A DNA stretch of 64,000 bases from Saprospiraceae bacterium (GTDB lineage Bacteria; Bacteroidota; Bacteroidia; Chitinophagales; Saprospiraceae): contig JAHBTU010000003.1 in assembly GCA_019638455.1 (NCBI GenBank), positions 310,001 through 374,000 on the forward strand. Direction: 5' to 3'. Of the stretch, positions 33,351 to 43,900 are shown piece by piece (the first letter of the stretch is position 1; each line of letters starts with the position of its first letter). The notes under the pieces were generated by a model that was not told the origin of the DNA, made no database searches, and was given only the letters and a program-made list of their open reading frames with translations. The translations under genes and the position numbers were made by a program.

Positions 33351-34324
33351 CCCAAGCCCGCCAGCTCTGCTTTCAACGATTCGGCCCACTCCCGAAGCGT
33401 TTTGGATGGGCTTTCGAGCAGTCGCTGCAAAGCTTGCTCGTACTCGGTTTTCCGATTGGGATATTGTGCCAAATAACACAGCACTAAGTTCTTCTGAGCA
33501 TCAACCCTGAATTGCAACGCGGTGGCGATGGGTTGGAGCAGGCGAACCGCTTCGTCATAGTTACGGTTTTGAAAATGCGCTTCGGCCATCCAATATCGCA
33601 CCTCATGGTCGGTGGTGTCAGCTCGTTGGAGCCAGTCGAGCGCCTCGCCGTATTCCTTTTTGTCGAGTGCCGTTTTGCCCTGTGTTTTTGCTTTCAATGG
33701 TTCGGCAAGCACATTGTCGGTGGAAGTGTTTTCTGACTTTCGGCTCGCCAAGGGAGGGGAACCGACATATCGAAGGCGGGCAAAATCCTCTACACGCGCA
33801 GCAGTATTGTCGGGCGACTCGCTCAAATTGTCGGAGGTTGCAAGCGTCTTTGTGTTGTTTGGGGCTTTGTTGGGTGATGGTGTTTGAGGAATCTGCTCAA
33901 TTGTGGCTTGAGGCGGGGGCTGCTCGCCCGTTGGCTCCAAATGACCATCGGCAGGTTTGGTAGTATCCTGAAGCTGCGGGGTGGGCGGCACGCCATCGTT
34001 AGAGACTGTTGTCCTGCTTGGCCATAGCATATAACCTGCCACAGCGACCGCCAGCATCAACAATCCGTACTTTAAGTATGGGTAAAAAGGGTAGGCGGAG
34101 CGAGGCGGAGCCGCACTTTCTTGCCACCATTGCTCCATTTTCGCTCTCAATTCCTGCTCTTGCAAACGCTGCATGGCTGCCCTCACCAATCGCTCATCAT
34201 CCACCGCTTGCTGCAAGGTCGGGTCGTTTCGCATCTGAGATTCAAAGGCGAGGCGCTCCCCATTCGTCATCGCGCCGTCGAGGTATTTTTCTATTTGTTC
34301 GTTTCTAAGTTCTTCGTTGTCCAT
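33341..34324 (-). CDS. Anti-sigma-like membrane protein with C-terminal TPR-like region
   Basis: 327 residues. The N-terminus MDNEELRNEQIEKYLDGAMT-N-G-E-R resembles the start of Bacteroidota anti-sigma proteins; then one membrane helix (YGLLMLAVAVAGYMLW, ~86-101), a proline/threonine-rich linker, and a tetratricopeptide-like end (GEALDWLQRADTTDHEVRYW, NYDEAVRLLQPIA). It starts 6 bases after the sigma-factor gene, and its stop overlaps the TPR-CHAT gene. Inference: it holds the sigma factor at the membrane and senses a periplasmic TPR partner. No zinc-binding anti-sigma motif is seen. Confidence 0.8.
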   Translation of the reverse strand: MDNEELRNEQIEKYLDGAMTNGERLAFESQMRNDPTLQQAVDDERLVRAAMQRLQEQELRAKMEQWWQESAAPPRSAYPFYPYLKYGLLMLAVAVAGYMLWPSRTTVSNDGVPPTPQLQDTTKPADGHLEPTGEQPPPQATIEQIPQTPSPNKAPNNTKTLATSDNLSESPDNTAARVEDFARLRYVGSPPLASRKSENTSTDNVLAEPLKAKTQGKTALDKKEYGEALDWLQRADTTDHEVRYWMAEAHFQNRNYDEAVRLLQPIATALQFRVDAQKNLVLCYLAQYPNRKTEYEQALQRLLESPSKTLREWAESLKAELAGLGQK

Positions 34325-34330
34325 AACACG

Positions 34331-34927
34331 TCAGTCTCCTTCGACCATTTTAGGATAAAGCGGATGTTTTTTGATGTGCTCACGCAAATAGCCTTTAAAC
34401 CGATACAAATACTTCTTGGCCATTCCTTCGTTGGCGAGGCTGAATTTTGCGGCGATTTCTTTTAACGACAAATCGTCCACATATTTGGCTTTGAGTATTT
34501 CACGCTGGCGTTCTTCCAGCTGGTTCAGCCCATAGTCTAGCGCCATGTTGAGGTGCTCTTGTTGAGCCATCTCTTCGAGGTCGCCGTCGTCGTCCCGCCA
34601 AGGCTCGTCGGTGAGTTCGGGAGCGATGTTGCGTTTCTTTCTGAACAGCATGAACCAAGTGTTGTGGGCGATGCGCATGAAATAGGGTTTTGCCTTGTTT
34701 TCGTCTTTTAGTTTTTCGTCCGCTATCTTTTTCAAAAAATAAATGATGGCATCGTGAAAAACGTCTTTGGCATCGTCCGAAGACCCGCCGTGGCGGAGCA
34801 CGAACTTAATGACCTCGTTTTTGAGGGTTGGGTCATCGTAAAAAAACTTTTTAATCGCCCTCTCTTTCGCCATGCCACCCTGCCTCAAGGCGGCGAGAAG
34901 CTCTGCTTCTGTCAGGTTGCCTTTCAT
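34331..34927 (-). CDS. ECF-type sigma-70 family RNA polymerase sigma factor
   Basis: 198 residues from the ATG at 34927. Region 2: EVIKFVLRHGGSSDDAKDVF-HDAIIYF and KAKPYFMRIAHNTWFMLFRK. Region 4: LEERQREILKAKYVDDLSLK-E-I-A-A-K and MAKKYLYRFKGYLREH, a helix-turn-helix for the -35 element. The linker is acidic (EPWRDDDGDLEEMAQQEH). Co-transcribed with the anti-sigma-like gene (6-base gap) and next to the exported TPR-CHAT protease. This sigma/anti-sigma/CHAT grouping recurs in Saprospiria as I recall. A TTG three codons upstream is an alternative start. Confidence 0.92.
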   Translation of the reverse strand: MKGNLTEAELLAALRQGGMAKERAIKKFFYDDPTLKNEVIKFVLRHGGSSDDAKDVFHDAIIYFLKKIADEKLKDENKAKPYFMRIAHNTWFMLFRKKRNIAPELTDEPWRDDDGDLEEMAQQEHLNMALDYGLNQLEERQREILKAKYVDDLSLKEIAAKFSLANEGMAKKYLYRFKGYLREHIKKHPLYPKMVEGD

Positions 34928-35066
34928 TAGTTGCAATAATTGGAGGTTGGTACCCAGTTGGCGGTTGTGTTTTTGATAAAAAAGAAAGAAGGCGAAGGTA
35001 GTCGTTTGGAGAAGCGAACACCGCCCGGAGCCAAAAGGTCGCGGGCGGTGCAGCCAAGCTTCGTCA

Positions 35067-36206
35067 CTATTTCCCCCGCACGCTAAACGAAATGCGCCGA
35101 TTCTTTGCCTTGTTCTCCGGTGTGTCGTTGGGCGCTACCGGGTGCTGCTCGCCGTAGCCCTCTGGGTCGAGGCGGTCGGCGGCGATGCCTTTTGCCACAA
35201 GCCAGTCGCGCACCGTTTTGGCACGCGCGTCGCTCAGTTTTTGATTGGCGGCATCGTCGCCGTCGGAGTCGGTGTAGCCACCGATTTTGACTTTGACTGT
35301 GGGATAGGTGTTCAGAATCGTGAGCACTGCGGCCAGTTTTTCGTCCGAGTTGACGGAAAGAATGGATTGGCCGACTTCAAACTGAATTTCGGGGAAATCG
35401 AACCATTTGTTTTTGTCAATCGCTGCGTTCGGGTCTTTGATGAAAGCGAGCATGGCCGATTCCTGAGAGCCGATGTTGAATCCCAGCTCGTCCACCGTGG
35501 GCGCGGGAGGGGCCACCGAGGGAACGCCCGTGTCCACCGCCTGCGTGGCTGGTGGCTGGTTGGCGCAGTAGCGCAAGTAGTACATGAGAGCGCCCCCCAA
35601 GCCAAGCAGGAGCACGAGCGGCCACACCCACCGACGGCCCGTGGTGGCCACATTGCCGCCGCTGCCAGTCAAATCAGCAAGGCCCAAAATGGAGCCGAGA
35701 CCCGTAGGCAACGCACCGAGTATGCTGTTTTTCTCCGTGAGCAACAGGTTGGCAAGCCCTGCCGCATTGAGGCCTCCGGTGCTGATTTTTTTGCTCAACA
35801 AGCCCATGACGAGCGGGCCTACCATGCCGAGCAATGAAGAAACCGACGACGATTTGGTCCCCGAGAACGAAGCCACCGCGTTGGTGATGGCTGGCACTTT
35901 GGAGCCAAAAATAGCGCCGAACAAGTGGCCGGCTGCATCTTTCGGGTCGTTGTGGGCAAGATTGCCGCCGCCTATAAGACTGCCGAGGTTGCCCAATACG
36001 CCGGGGTCGAATTTTGAAATCATGTCGAAAATGCCGCCCATCGCGTTCGAGTCGCCGGTTTTTTCCAAAAGTCCCGCGAGGATGGTGGGAGCGAGTCCGC
36101 CGACGGCCTTCGAAATGCCGCCTTCGTTTTCGCCGAGGATGCTGGCCGCTTGGCCGATGAGTTCGGGAGTCACATACTCCTTGATGGAGTCAAGTAGGTT
36201 TGCCAT
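35067..36206 (-). CDS. DUF937-OmpA family protein
   Basis: 379 residues. N-terminal ~170 residues are DUF937 (MANLLDSIKEYVTPELIGQA; GGLAPTILAGLLEKTG; LGMVGPLVMGLLSKKI). A single membrane helix follows (WVWPLVLLLGLGGALMYYL, ~190-210), then a C-terminal OmpA domain: IQFEVGQSILSVN, VKVKIGGYTDSDGDDAANQK-L-S, and GYGEQHPVAPNDTPENKAKN-RR, with the peptidoglycan-binding Asp and Arg. Thus cytoplasmic DUF937, periplasmic OmpA. It may tether a cytoplasmic complex to the cell wall (inference). Start ATG at 36206. Confidence 0.92.
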   Translation of the reverse strand: MANLLDSIKEYVTPELIGQAASILGENEGGISKAVGGLAPTILAGLLEKTGDSNAMGGIFDMISKFDPGVLGNLGSLIGGGNLAHNDPKDAAGHLFGAIFGSKVPAITNAVASFSGTKSSSVSSLLGMVGPLVMGLLSKKISTGGLNAAGLANLLLTEKNSILGALPTGLGSILGLADLTGSGGNVATTGRRWVWPLVLLLGLGGALMYYLRYCANQPPATQAVDTGVPSVAPPAPTVDELGFNIGSQESAMLAFIKDPNAAIDKNKWFDFPEIQFEVGQSILSVNSDEKLAAVLTILNTYPTVKVKIGGYTDSDGDDAANQKLSDARAKTVRDWLVAKGIAADRLDPEGYGEQHPVAPNDTPENKAKNRRISFSVRGK

Positions 36207-36280
36207 GTCGTTGTAAAGTTTTGTTTTAGTTTTGAATTGACGAGCGGCTGCGTGTTTTAAAAAGCCTAACCCGTTGAATT

Positions 36281-36386
36281 TGTACCTTGATTTGTTAGAA
36301 TTTGCAAGACGCTCATGATTGCTCTTCCTGATTTTGAACAGATTGTGCTTTTAGCCATGCCCAAAACTTGGCGGCGCGAAGTATAT
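36281..36386 (-). repeat. R2 dispersed repeat, copy c
   Basis: Minus-strand copy matching 11258-11362 nearly end to end (complement reads CGCCGCCAAGTTTTGGGCAT, then GCTAAAAGCACAATC). Located between tamL and the DUF937-OmpA gene. Confidence 0.88.
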
Positions 36387-36466
36387 TAGCGAGACTGCAA
36401 AAATATGTTCTGATTCGCCAAAATTCACCAAATAATCGGAGGCCGTTCAAATCGTTCGGCCAAGCT

Positions 36467-38851
36467 TCAAAACGGCAAGCCGACCGCCAAGTTGGGGTTC
36501 AAGTCGCGCCAAGTGAACCCTGAAATCAGATCGCGCACCCAATATCGTCCATGTTCGTCGGGGTAAGGGTTGCGGAGCTGCAGGCCGGCATCGAAGCGGA
36601 TGACGAGATACGAAAAGTCGCCCCGAATGCCCATGCCAGTTCCGATAGCGATGTTTTTGTAAGAGTCGAGGCGCAATTGCGAACCGGGGCGCGTAGAGTC
36701 GTTTCGGAGCGTCCAGACGTTGCCGCCATCCAGAAAAACAGCTCCTTTGAACCACGAAAAAATATCGAAACGCAGCTCGCCATTGAACTCGAACCGGAAA
36801 TCGGCTGCTTGGTAAAACGGTTGTCGGGTGGGAGGGTTGGGCCTGCCCAAATCGTCGCGGGGCACATAGCCGCCCGGGCCGATTTCCCGGATGCGCCAAG
36901 CACGGATACTGGCAGGGCCGCCCACAAAAAACTGCTTCACATAAGGAGCCGTCTCGGTGTCGCCAAAAGGCAATACGGCACCCGCGCCCACGCGCACCGC
37001 CCCGGTCAGGTTTTTTCTGAAATCGCGCGTATAAACGCCGTCCATCTCCATGCGGAAATACTGGGCAAAATCAAGGTCGGCGATGGTCCAAGTTTGTTTG
37101 CCGAAAGCCGCCGACCAAAGTCGGTTGAGCGCCAGTTCCTCGAGGCCGGAAATGTCGGCGTTGAAGCGAAAATTCCACCGCTCGCCAAAACGGTTGTTGG
37201 AGCCGAGGTAGTTGTACGAAAAAGCCCGCATGATGAAGCCCGTGAAGAGTTGGTCGCCGAAGCTGTTCACCAAAAAACGGTTTTGCCCAAAAATCGAGTC
37301 GAATTGGGGTTGTGTGCGCGGTCGCAAAATGTCAATGCCGACATGGTCGAACGAATAGCGGTGGTGTCCGTCGTTGAGGTCGTAGCCGAACGCGGCATTG
37401 AACAAGTTGTAGTCGTAAAAATCAATGACGTTCAGATAGTTGTAGTTGAGCGAGAGGCTGGCGCGGCTGTCGTCGCGCAGTTTTCGATAAAAGGATTTGT
37501 CCCCGTTGTTGGTTTCTTTTTTCCAACGGCTCAAACCGCGCCACATTCCGAAGTAGTCGAAAAACTGAGGGAAACTCAATTGGTTTTGCCACTTGAACTC
37601 CTGCGAGAAAATAAATCGGTTGCGCGTGGCCACGTCGAACTCGATATTGTACTGGATGCTGCTATGCAGGTTTTCGGCACCTCTGAAGAGATTGCGGTTG
37701 CGAAAAGAGCCGGAAGCCGAAATGCCCAATAGGTTGCGAGCCAAGGCGCTGGCGCTGGTGGAAGAGTTCAGGTCCACATCGGCCCCGAGGGAGATGCGTC
37801 TATTGGGCGTGGTTGTGATTTCGACGTTGATTTTTTTGGGGTCAATGCTGTCCTGCGTGGGCTTCACCGACACAAACCGAAACACGCCGAGCTCGTTGAG
37901 GTGACGAATCGTGCTTTCAAAATCCTCTTGCCGATAGGGCCAGTAGGGCCTGATGGCGATGGCCTTGTATATGCGCGAGGGTTTTACGCCGAACTCGGTG
38001 GTGCCGGAGCGAAAAAATATGCCGTTGATGCTCGTGTCGCGGCGAATGGCCATTTGCAAATCGGGGCGCACGCTCGAAAGCACTTCTATGTTGCCGATGT
38101 TGTAGGTCTGGTGCATGACCGAGTCGCCGGGTGTGAATATCTCCGTCGTCACGTTGGTGCGCGTGTCCAAGCTGTCGCCCGAAAAAGCCACGAAATTAGG
38201 GGCGAAGTAGGCATAGCCGCGATTGCGCAACTCGTTGGTGATGCGCGCTTTTTCAGCGTCAAATATCCGGCCGTCCATGGGTTCGCCGCGCCGGAGCAAC
38301 GACTTTGCAGCTTGCTCGTGCATGATTTGCGACACGGCGGAGTCGCGGCTTTCGTAGTCCACTCCATTGATGGTGTGCAACGGGCCGAGGTCGAGCGTGT
38401 ATTTCACTTTGGCATGGTATCGCCCTACGTCCATTTTTTCAAAATTGCATCGGGCGTCGAAGTAGCCGCGCTGCTGCACGATGTTCTGAAAGTTTTTGGC
38501 GGTGCGTCTGGTGATTTGTTCGTCGTAGATGGCTGGCGGCTCCGCTATTTTGCGCATCACCCAACGGGCGAATTTCGTATCCTTGTTGCGGTTGCGGTAG
38601 TAGGCCCAGAGGCGGGTAGGCTGGCGAAACAGGATGAACGGGCGGCGATTGGGCACTTGTTTGTATTGGCTGCCCAACTCGTAGAGCAACGGGACGCGCT
38701 GGTTGGTCTTGAGCCGGATGGGCGATTTTAGTTCGATGGAATTTTTCACCAACAGGCGCTCGCCTTTGGCCTCGTCGAGATGCTTCGTAACATTGCAGGC
38801 GCTGAACAAGGCCGCGACCGCCGCCAGCAGGGCTGTTTTGTAAAACTTCAT
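36467..38851 (-). CDS. tamL: TamL, lipoprotein of the Tam-like outer-membrane assembly machinery
   Basis: 794 residues from the ATG at 38851, which begins MKFYKTALLAAVAALFSAC, a lipoprotein signal with lipobox L-F-S-A-C; the ORF opens six codons earlier. POTRA-like segments (GLGPLHTINGVDYESRD-type; IGNIEVLSSVRPDLQMAIRR) precede a C-terminal Omp85 barrel with the conserved FFVGGPASIRAWRIREIGPG loop and VFLDGGNVWTLR. This is the Bacteroidota TamA-like lipoprotein; it inserts outer-membrane proteins with TamB. No tamB is visible nearby. The end GFTWRDLNPNLAVGLPF closes the barrel. Confidence 0.93.
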   Translation of the reverse strand: MKFYKTALLAAVAALFSACNVTKHLDEAKGERLLVKNSIELKSPIRLKTNQRVPLLYELGSQYKQVPNRRPFILFRQPTRLWAYYRNRNKDTKFARWVMRKIAEPPAIYDEQITRRTAKNFQNIVQQRGYFDARCNFEKMDVGRYHAKVKYTLDLGPLHTINGVDYESRDSAVSQIMHEQAAKSLLRRGEPMDGRIFDAEKARITNELRNRGYAYFAPNFVAFSGDSLDTRTNVTTEIFTPGDSVMHQTYNIGNIEVLSSVRPDLQMAIRRDTSINGIFFRSGTTEFGVKPSRIYKAIAIRPYWPYRQEDFESTIRHLNELGVFRFVSVKPTQDSIDPKKINVEITTTPNRRISLGADVDLNSSTSASALARNLLGISASGSFRNRNLFRGAENLHSSIQYNIEFDVATRNRFIFSQEFKWQNQLSFPQFFDYFGMWRGLSRWKKETNNGDKSFYRKLRDDSRASLSLNYNYLNVIDFYDYNLFNAAFGYDLNDGHHRYSFDHVGIDILRPRTQPQFDSIFGQNRFLVNSFGDQLFTGFIMRAFSYNYLGSNNRFGERWNFRFNADISGLEELALNRLWSAAFGKQTWTIADLDFAQYFRMEMDGVYTRDFRKNLTGAVRVGAGAVLPFGDTETAPYVKQFFVGGPASIRAWRIREIGPGGYVPRDDLGRPNPPTRQPFYQAADFRFEFNGELRFDIFSWFKGAVFLDGGNVWTLRNDSTRPGSQLRLDSYKNIAIGTGMGIRGDFSYLVIRFDAGLQLRNPYPDEHGRYWVRDLISGFTWRDLNPNLAVGLPF

Positions 38852-38884
38852 AAACTTTTTATCAACCAACTTCGATTTTTACCC

Positions 38885-39646
38885 GTGTTATCGCACAATC
38901 AGACCAAACTGCTCACCGCCCTCCAGGTAAAAAAGTACCGGCAAAAGTATCGAAAATTCATGGTGGAGGGCGACAAAATGGTGGCCGAACTGCTCGCTCA
39001 ACAACGTGTGAAGGTAGAGGCTATTTTTGGGCTGGAACGCTGGGCCGCCGACAACGCCGCCCTTTTGCCGCCTGTTTTGAAAATCTTTAACCCCGTGAGC
39101 GAAGCCGAGCTCAAAAAAATATCCGCCCTCGTCACGCCCAACCAAGTGCTCGCGGTGGCCGAACTGCCCGAAGAGCCATTTGCTGCCGACCTGCTCCAGC
39201 GCGATTTTTGCCTGTTTCTCGACGGCATACAAGACCCCGGCAACATGGGTACGATGCTCCGCACCGCCGATTGGTTCGGCATACCCGCAGTGATTTGCTC
39301 GCCCGACAGCGCCGATGCCTTCAGCCCCAAAGTGGTGCAGGCCAGCATGGGTGCTTTTTTGAGAGTGAAAATCTGGGAAATGCCCTTCGAGAATGTGATG
39401 GCGCGCGCGCCAAACACACCCGTGCTGGGAACCGTGCTGGAAGGTGAAAATCTATTCGAGGCGCAACTCCCCGCTCATGGCCTGTTGGTGGTCGGCAACG
39501 AGGGGCGGGGCATCAGCCCGGAAGTGAGGAAAGGACTGAGCCATCGGCTCACCATCCCGCGCCACCCTAACGGCGGCGCGGAATCGCTCAATGCGGCAGT
39601 AGCGGTGGGGATTGTGGCGGCGATGCTGCGCCGCGGGCGTGGTTAG
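38885..39646 (+). CDS. SpoU/TrmH-family RNA 2'-O-methyltransferase
   Basis: About 253 residues, start GTG at 38885 (no ATG in the frame near the substrate-binding domain; the next ATG is at ~38959). N-terminal substrate-binding part (QVKKYRQKYRKFMVEGDKMV). SPOUT knot motifs: LDGIQDPGNMGTMLRTADWF, LLVVGNEGRGISPEV, and IPRHPNGGAESLNAAVAVGI, the three SpoU motifs with the catalytic Asn and SAM-binding loop. It methylates rRNA or tRNA riboses; the exact target cannot be read. Divergent from tamL with 33 bases between starts. Confidence 0.92.
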   Translation: MLSHNQTKLLTALQVKKYRQKYRKFMVEGDKMVAELLAQQRVKVEAIFGLERWAADNAALLPPVLKIFNPVSEAELKKISALVTPNQVLAVAELPEEPFAADLLQRDFCLFLDGIQDPGNMGTMLRTADWFGIPAVICSPDSADAFSPKVVQASMGAFLRVKIWEMPFENVMARAPNTPVLGTVLEGENLFEAQLPAHGLLVVGNEGRGISPEVRKGLSHRLTIPRHPNGGAESLNAAVAVGIVAAMLRRGRG

Positions 39647-39683
39647 GCTGTTTTCGGTTGGAGGAAGACAGATTGTGTTTTTC

Positions 39684-40679
39684 TCAGCCCCCGCCATGCA
39701 GCCAAGCCAGCGTGTTTTTGTAAAAAATACGCTCGAGCGTTGCCTGCGAAAGATTCATGTCCTCAATGAAACTCCCGATTTCCAAGTCGCCCAGAGGGAA
39801 AGGGTAGTCCGTGCCGAGGCACACTTTCTCATCGCCCACCACTTCCAAGATATAGCGCAACAGTTGAGGGTCGTGCGTGGCCGAGTCCACCCAGAATCGG
39901 CCCAGATAGTCGCGTGGTGGCACGGGATTGTCCACAGCCACCAAATCTGGCCGACAATTGAAGCCGTGCTGGATGCGCCCAATGGTCGGGATGAAAGAGC
40001 CGCCCGCATGAGCAAAACAAAAGCGCAGTCTGGGCAGGCGCTCCATCACGCCGCCAAAAATAAGCGAGCAGGCTGCACGGCAGGTCTCGGCAGGCATGCC
40101 CACGAGCCACGGGAGCCAGTATTTGCGCATATCGGCTTCGCCCATCATCTCCCATGGATGCACGAACACGGCCAAGTCGAGCCGTTCGCAGGCTTCAAAA
40201 ATGGGGAAAAACTGTGGTTCGCCGAGGTTGAGTTGGTTCACGTTGGAGCCAATTTGCACCCCCGGAAACCCCAGCCCTTTGAGGCGCTCCAGCTCCCGAA
40301 TCGCCAAATCCGCGTCTTGCATCGGGATGGTGCCCAGCGCGATGTAGTGTTCGGGAAAATCCTCTACCACGCCCGCCAAGTGGTCGTTGAGAAACATGGA
40401 CAGGTCGAGGCAGTCGGCGGGTTTGGCCCAATAACTGAACATGACCGGGATGGTGCACACCACCTGCACAGGGGTTTTGAAGTGCAAATATTCTCCGATG
40501 CGAACCTCTGGCGACCAGCAATTGCTGGCGATTTCGCGGAAAAACGTGTCGCCCTTCATCATGCGGGCAAAGCCGGGGCGGTGGTGCACGAGGTGAATGA
40601 AATCTCCGTAGCCGAACTTGTCCGCGAAATTGGGCAAGCGTTCGGGCAGGAGATGGGTGTGCATATCTATTTTGTGCAT
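39684..40679 (-). CDS. ACMSD-like amidohydrolase/decarboxylase
   Basis: 331 residues from the ATG at 40679. TIM-barrel metal site: KIDMHTHLLPE (HxH), VFVHPWEMM (H), FCFAHAGGSFI (H) and CLGTDYPFPLGD (D). This order and spacing match 2-amino-3-carboxymuconate-6-semialdehyde decarboxylase (kynurenine pathway) and close relatives. Other kynurenine-pathway genes are not in the window, so the substrate is inferred from family only. The longer frame to 40793 lacks support. Confidence 0.9.
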   Translation of the reverse strand: MHKIDMHTHLLPERLPNFADKFGYGDFIHLVHHRPGFARMMKGDTFFREIASNCWSPEVRIGEYLHFKTPVQVVCTIPVMFSYWAKPADCLDLSMFLNDHLAGVVEDFPEHYIALGTIPMQDADLAIRELERLKGLGFPGVQIGSNVNQLNLGEPQFFPIFEACERLDLAVFVHPWEMMGEADMRKYWLPWLVGMPAETCRAACSLIFGGVMERLPRLRFCFAHAGGSFIPTIGRIQHGFNCRPDLVAVDNPVPPRDYLGRFWVDSATHDPQLLRYILEVVGDEKVCLGTDYPFPLGDLEIGSFIEDMNLSQATLERIFYKNTLAWLHGGG

Positions 40680-40918
40680 AGTACGTGTGCTTGGAGCGCG
40701 ACTGGCGCAGGGGCAAAGTTTGGAAAAAAGCCACGTTCCGGCACATCTAATGTGGCGCAGATGCCAAGATTGTTTTTGAGAAAGGAGGCTCACGGGTTTC
40801 CGGGAGGCCGCGACTGTTTCCGTTATTTTTTTAAAATGGCGGGTTTCGGTAGTAACCCGCTATCTTTCGGAACTTCATCTTTGTCCTGACAAAATTTGAA
40901 ACGAAAAAAACTTGGCTC

Positions 40919-43900
40919 ATGGAAACATCTTCGCACCTCACTCCTGACTTCCCCGCGTTCAGAACCAAGCTCCGCCATTGTTCCCTTTTTATTGTATGGG
41001 TAGGAATATGCAGCGGTATCGCCCTTTCCCCGCTGAGCGCCCAGTGCGATGTTACGCTCAGCAATACTTGTGGCGATATTCAAGCATCGGGCGGTTTGGC
41101 ACCAGACCAACCCACCGTTTTTTGTGGCGGACAGACGGTAAAAATTGTCAACAATTCCAGTCCGGCATCCGAGATAGGCACTACTTATGTGGATTGGGGC
41201 GATGGCAATTGCGAGATTTTCCCGGGTTGCCCGCTCGAGATGACGCACGTCTATGCATTTTCCAACGATACCTGCGTGTCGCCTTCCGGTCAAATCACTT
41301 TCATCATTCGACTTGCGGTGGAAAAGGTGTGCGTGGTGGGAGGAATGCCCCAGAGCAGTTTCAACTTCATCACCTTCCCGCTTGCCGTGCGTTTTCCGCC
41401 TGTGGCGCTGTTTGGGGTGCCGGGTTCTCCCTGCGCGGGCCTCCCAGTTACTTTATTTGGCTCCGGCTGCGAAAATGATTTTACACCCGAATATCTCTGG
41501 ACGGTGAACGGCGTTCCCGTAGGCGACACCAAAAACTTGCCATACACCTTCCCGACGGCAGGCTCTTACGAGGTTTCATATTTCATATCGAATGATTGCA
41601 GTACCGATACCTTCACCCAGACGGTCACAGTGCTCGACCCTCCCGAAGCCGCCATATCGGTGGTGTCGGGAGTGGTCAATCCGAACAAGGTTTGCATCGG
41701 GAGCGGAGGTGGCGTGGTGGTGCTCGATGGCTCGTTATCGCTCTTCGAAACGCTCTACGAATGGTCCATTTCTCCTTCCCTTGGGGTGCAATGGCAAACT
41801 CCGAAAGACACTTCGGTCGTTGCCATTCAATTCAACCTGCCGGGCGTATTTACCATAAAACTAAGGGTGCGAAACGGATGCAATGAGCCAAGCGAAATCA
41901 CGCTCGCCTTGGAAGCGCTCGTCGGAGAAGCCCTTTCGTTGGTTCCGCAGCCCGACGTATGCGCTCCTTTGAGTTATTCGCCTTTACCGTTGTCTTCCAA
42001 CGCCAGCTACACCCTGAACGGAACCCCGGCGACTTTTCCCACGACTTTGGACATTGGGCAGTATATCCTTGTCGGCACGCTGACCAACATCTGCGGGATG
42101 CAGGAAGTGCGCGACACGTTTGAGTTGAGCGTTCCCGTGCCTGTCAACATCATCACGCCACCCCCATTTGATTCGGTGTGCTTGGGCAGCGCCCCCATCC
42201 TGCTGACTGCCGACCAGCCGGGCGTGATTTGGGAAGGTCAAAATATATCGAGCACCGGGGGGCAGTCTTTTTTCAACCCCAACGCGCAGGGCAGTTTTTT
42301 GGCGCAGGCGGTTTTCAGGAAAAACACCAATTGCGAGACCCGCGATTCGGTTTATATTTTTGTGAAAAACGTGACCGCTAACGCGCAAAACATCGCAGTC
42401 TGCCCCGGCACAACCTCCGTACCGCTGATAGGAACACCTGCAGGAGGCCAATGGGACTGCCCAACCTGCCCAGCTTGCGTGCAAAATAACCAGTTTGTGC
42501 TTACTGCCTATACTGGCAGTTTCCCAGTATCTCTGACTTACACCGTCACGGATGGGGAATGTGTCGCTACGGCCAGCATTCAATTGACGGTGAATGTGCC
42601 GCAGGCCAGTTTTTCGCTTCCAATGCCGCTGTGCGAAGGCGCTAATTTTCAGCCGGATGCATCGGGGGCGAGCGCGACGAGTTTTGAGTGGCGCATTGAC
42701 GGGCAGCCTGTCGGAAATCCGCCGTTTTCGGGGCTGACGGCAGGGGAGCATACACTTGAGCAGGTGGCCATACTGGCCGGGTGCCGCGACAGCATAACAC
42801 AGATTTTTACGGTGACTGCACCACCTCCGTCAGCCGTCTTCACTGCCGACCCAACCACGGGATGTTCCCCGCTCGTGGTGACGTTCTCCCCGCAAGAAGG
42901 CCCTGTGACAGGCACTTCATACAAATGGTCGTTCCCGGGGGCCGAGCCTTCATCGGGCAATGAATGGACGCCTCCCAACCCGGTCGTTTTTTCAAGCGAT
43001 GCCCATGAGGTCGTACTTTTCCCCGCTTCGTTCTCCACAAGCAATGAATGTGGCATGAAGACATTTGAGATGGTTATCCAAATAAATCCCAAGCCTTTTG
43101 CCGAGCTCGGAATTGACTCCACCGACACTGGCTGTTCGCCGCACACGGTCATCATCACCAATCGCGCACGCGGCATGCCCGATGTCTGTCTATTGACACT
43201 CAGTGACGGGTTTTCGCTCAATAGCTGCTTCGACTCGCTCACCCGTACTTTTTATGCTTCCGCACAAACCACTCAGTATTTCCTGCATTTATGGACACAA
43301 AATGAGTGTGGAGAGTCGGAATGGACAGATACGGTGACGGTCGTTCCGCCGGGGGTGAAGGCTTTTTTTGAAATGGAAAAAACCATAGTGTGCCCGTTCG
43401 CAGAGGTCGCGTTCAAAGATGCTTCCACCCCGGTGCCATCGAGCATTCAATGGAATTTTGGAGACGGGGGCTATTCCAATCAGGCTAACCCCATCCACGT
43501 TTTCACCGAACCCAACACCACGTTTGAAGTAGTATTGAAGGTAAGCACCGGATGCGGTTACGACACAATGCGCCATTTTATCCAGACTCTGAGTACGCCC
43601 ACTGTGGCCTTCGAAGTGCCTCCGATAGCCTGTGCCGGCCAAGAGGCCACAATCATCAATCAGTCGCCATCCGACCTCTATGCCTTTTACTGGGATTTTG
43701 GCGACGGCAACGTGGATAGCACTCGTTTTGACGGGGTGCACACCTACGAGGAAGGCCCTGCCGTGCGCAACGTCCGCCTAACCGTGGTGAACTGGGACGG
43801 GTGCGCCAACACACTGGTGAAAAAACTCGAAGTGCGCGGAAAACCTGTGGCCGGCTTTTATGCGCTGCCTGCCGACGGTTGCTCACCACTCACGGTGGAG

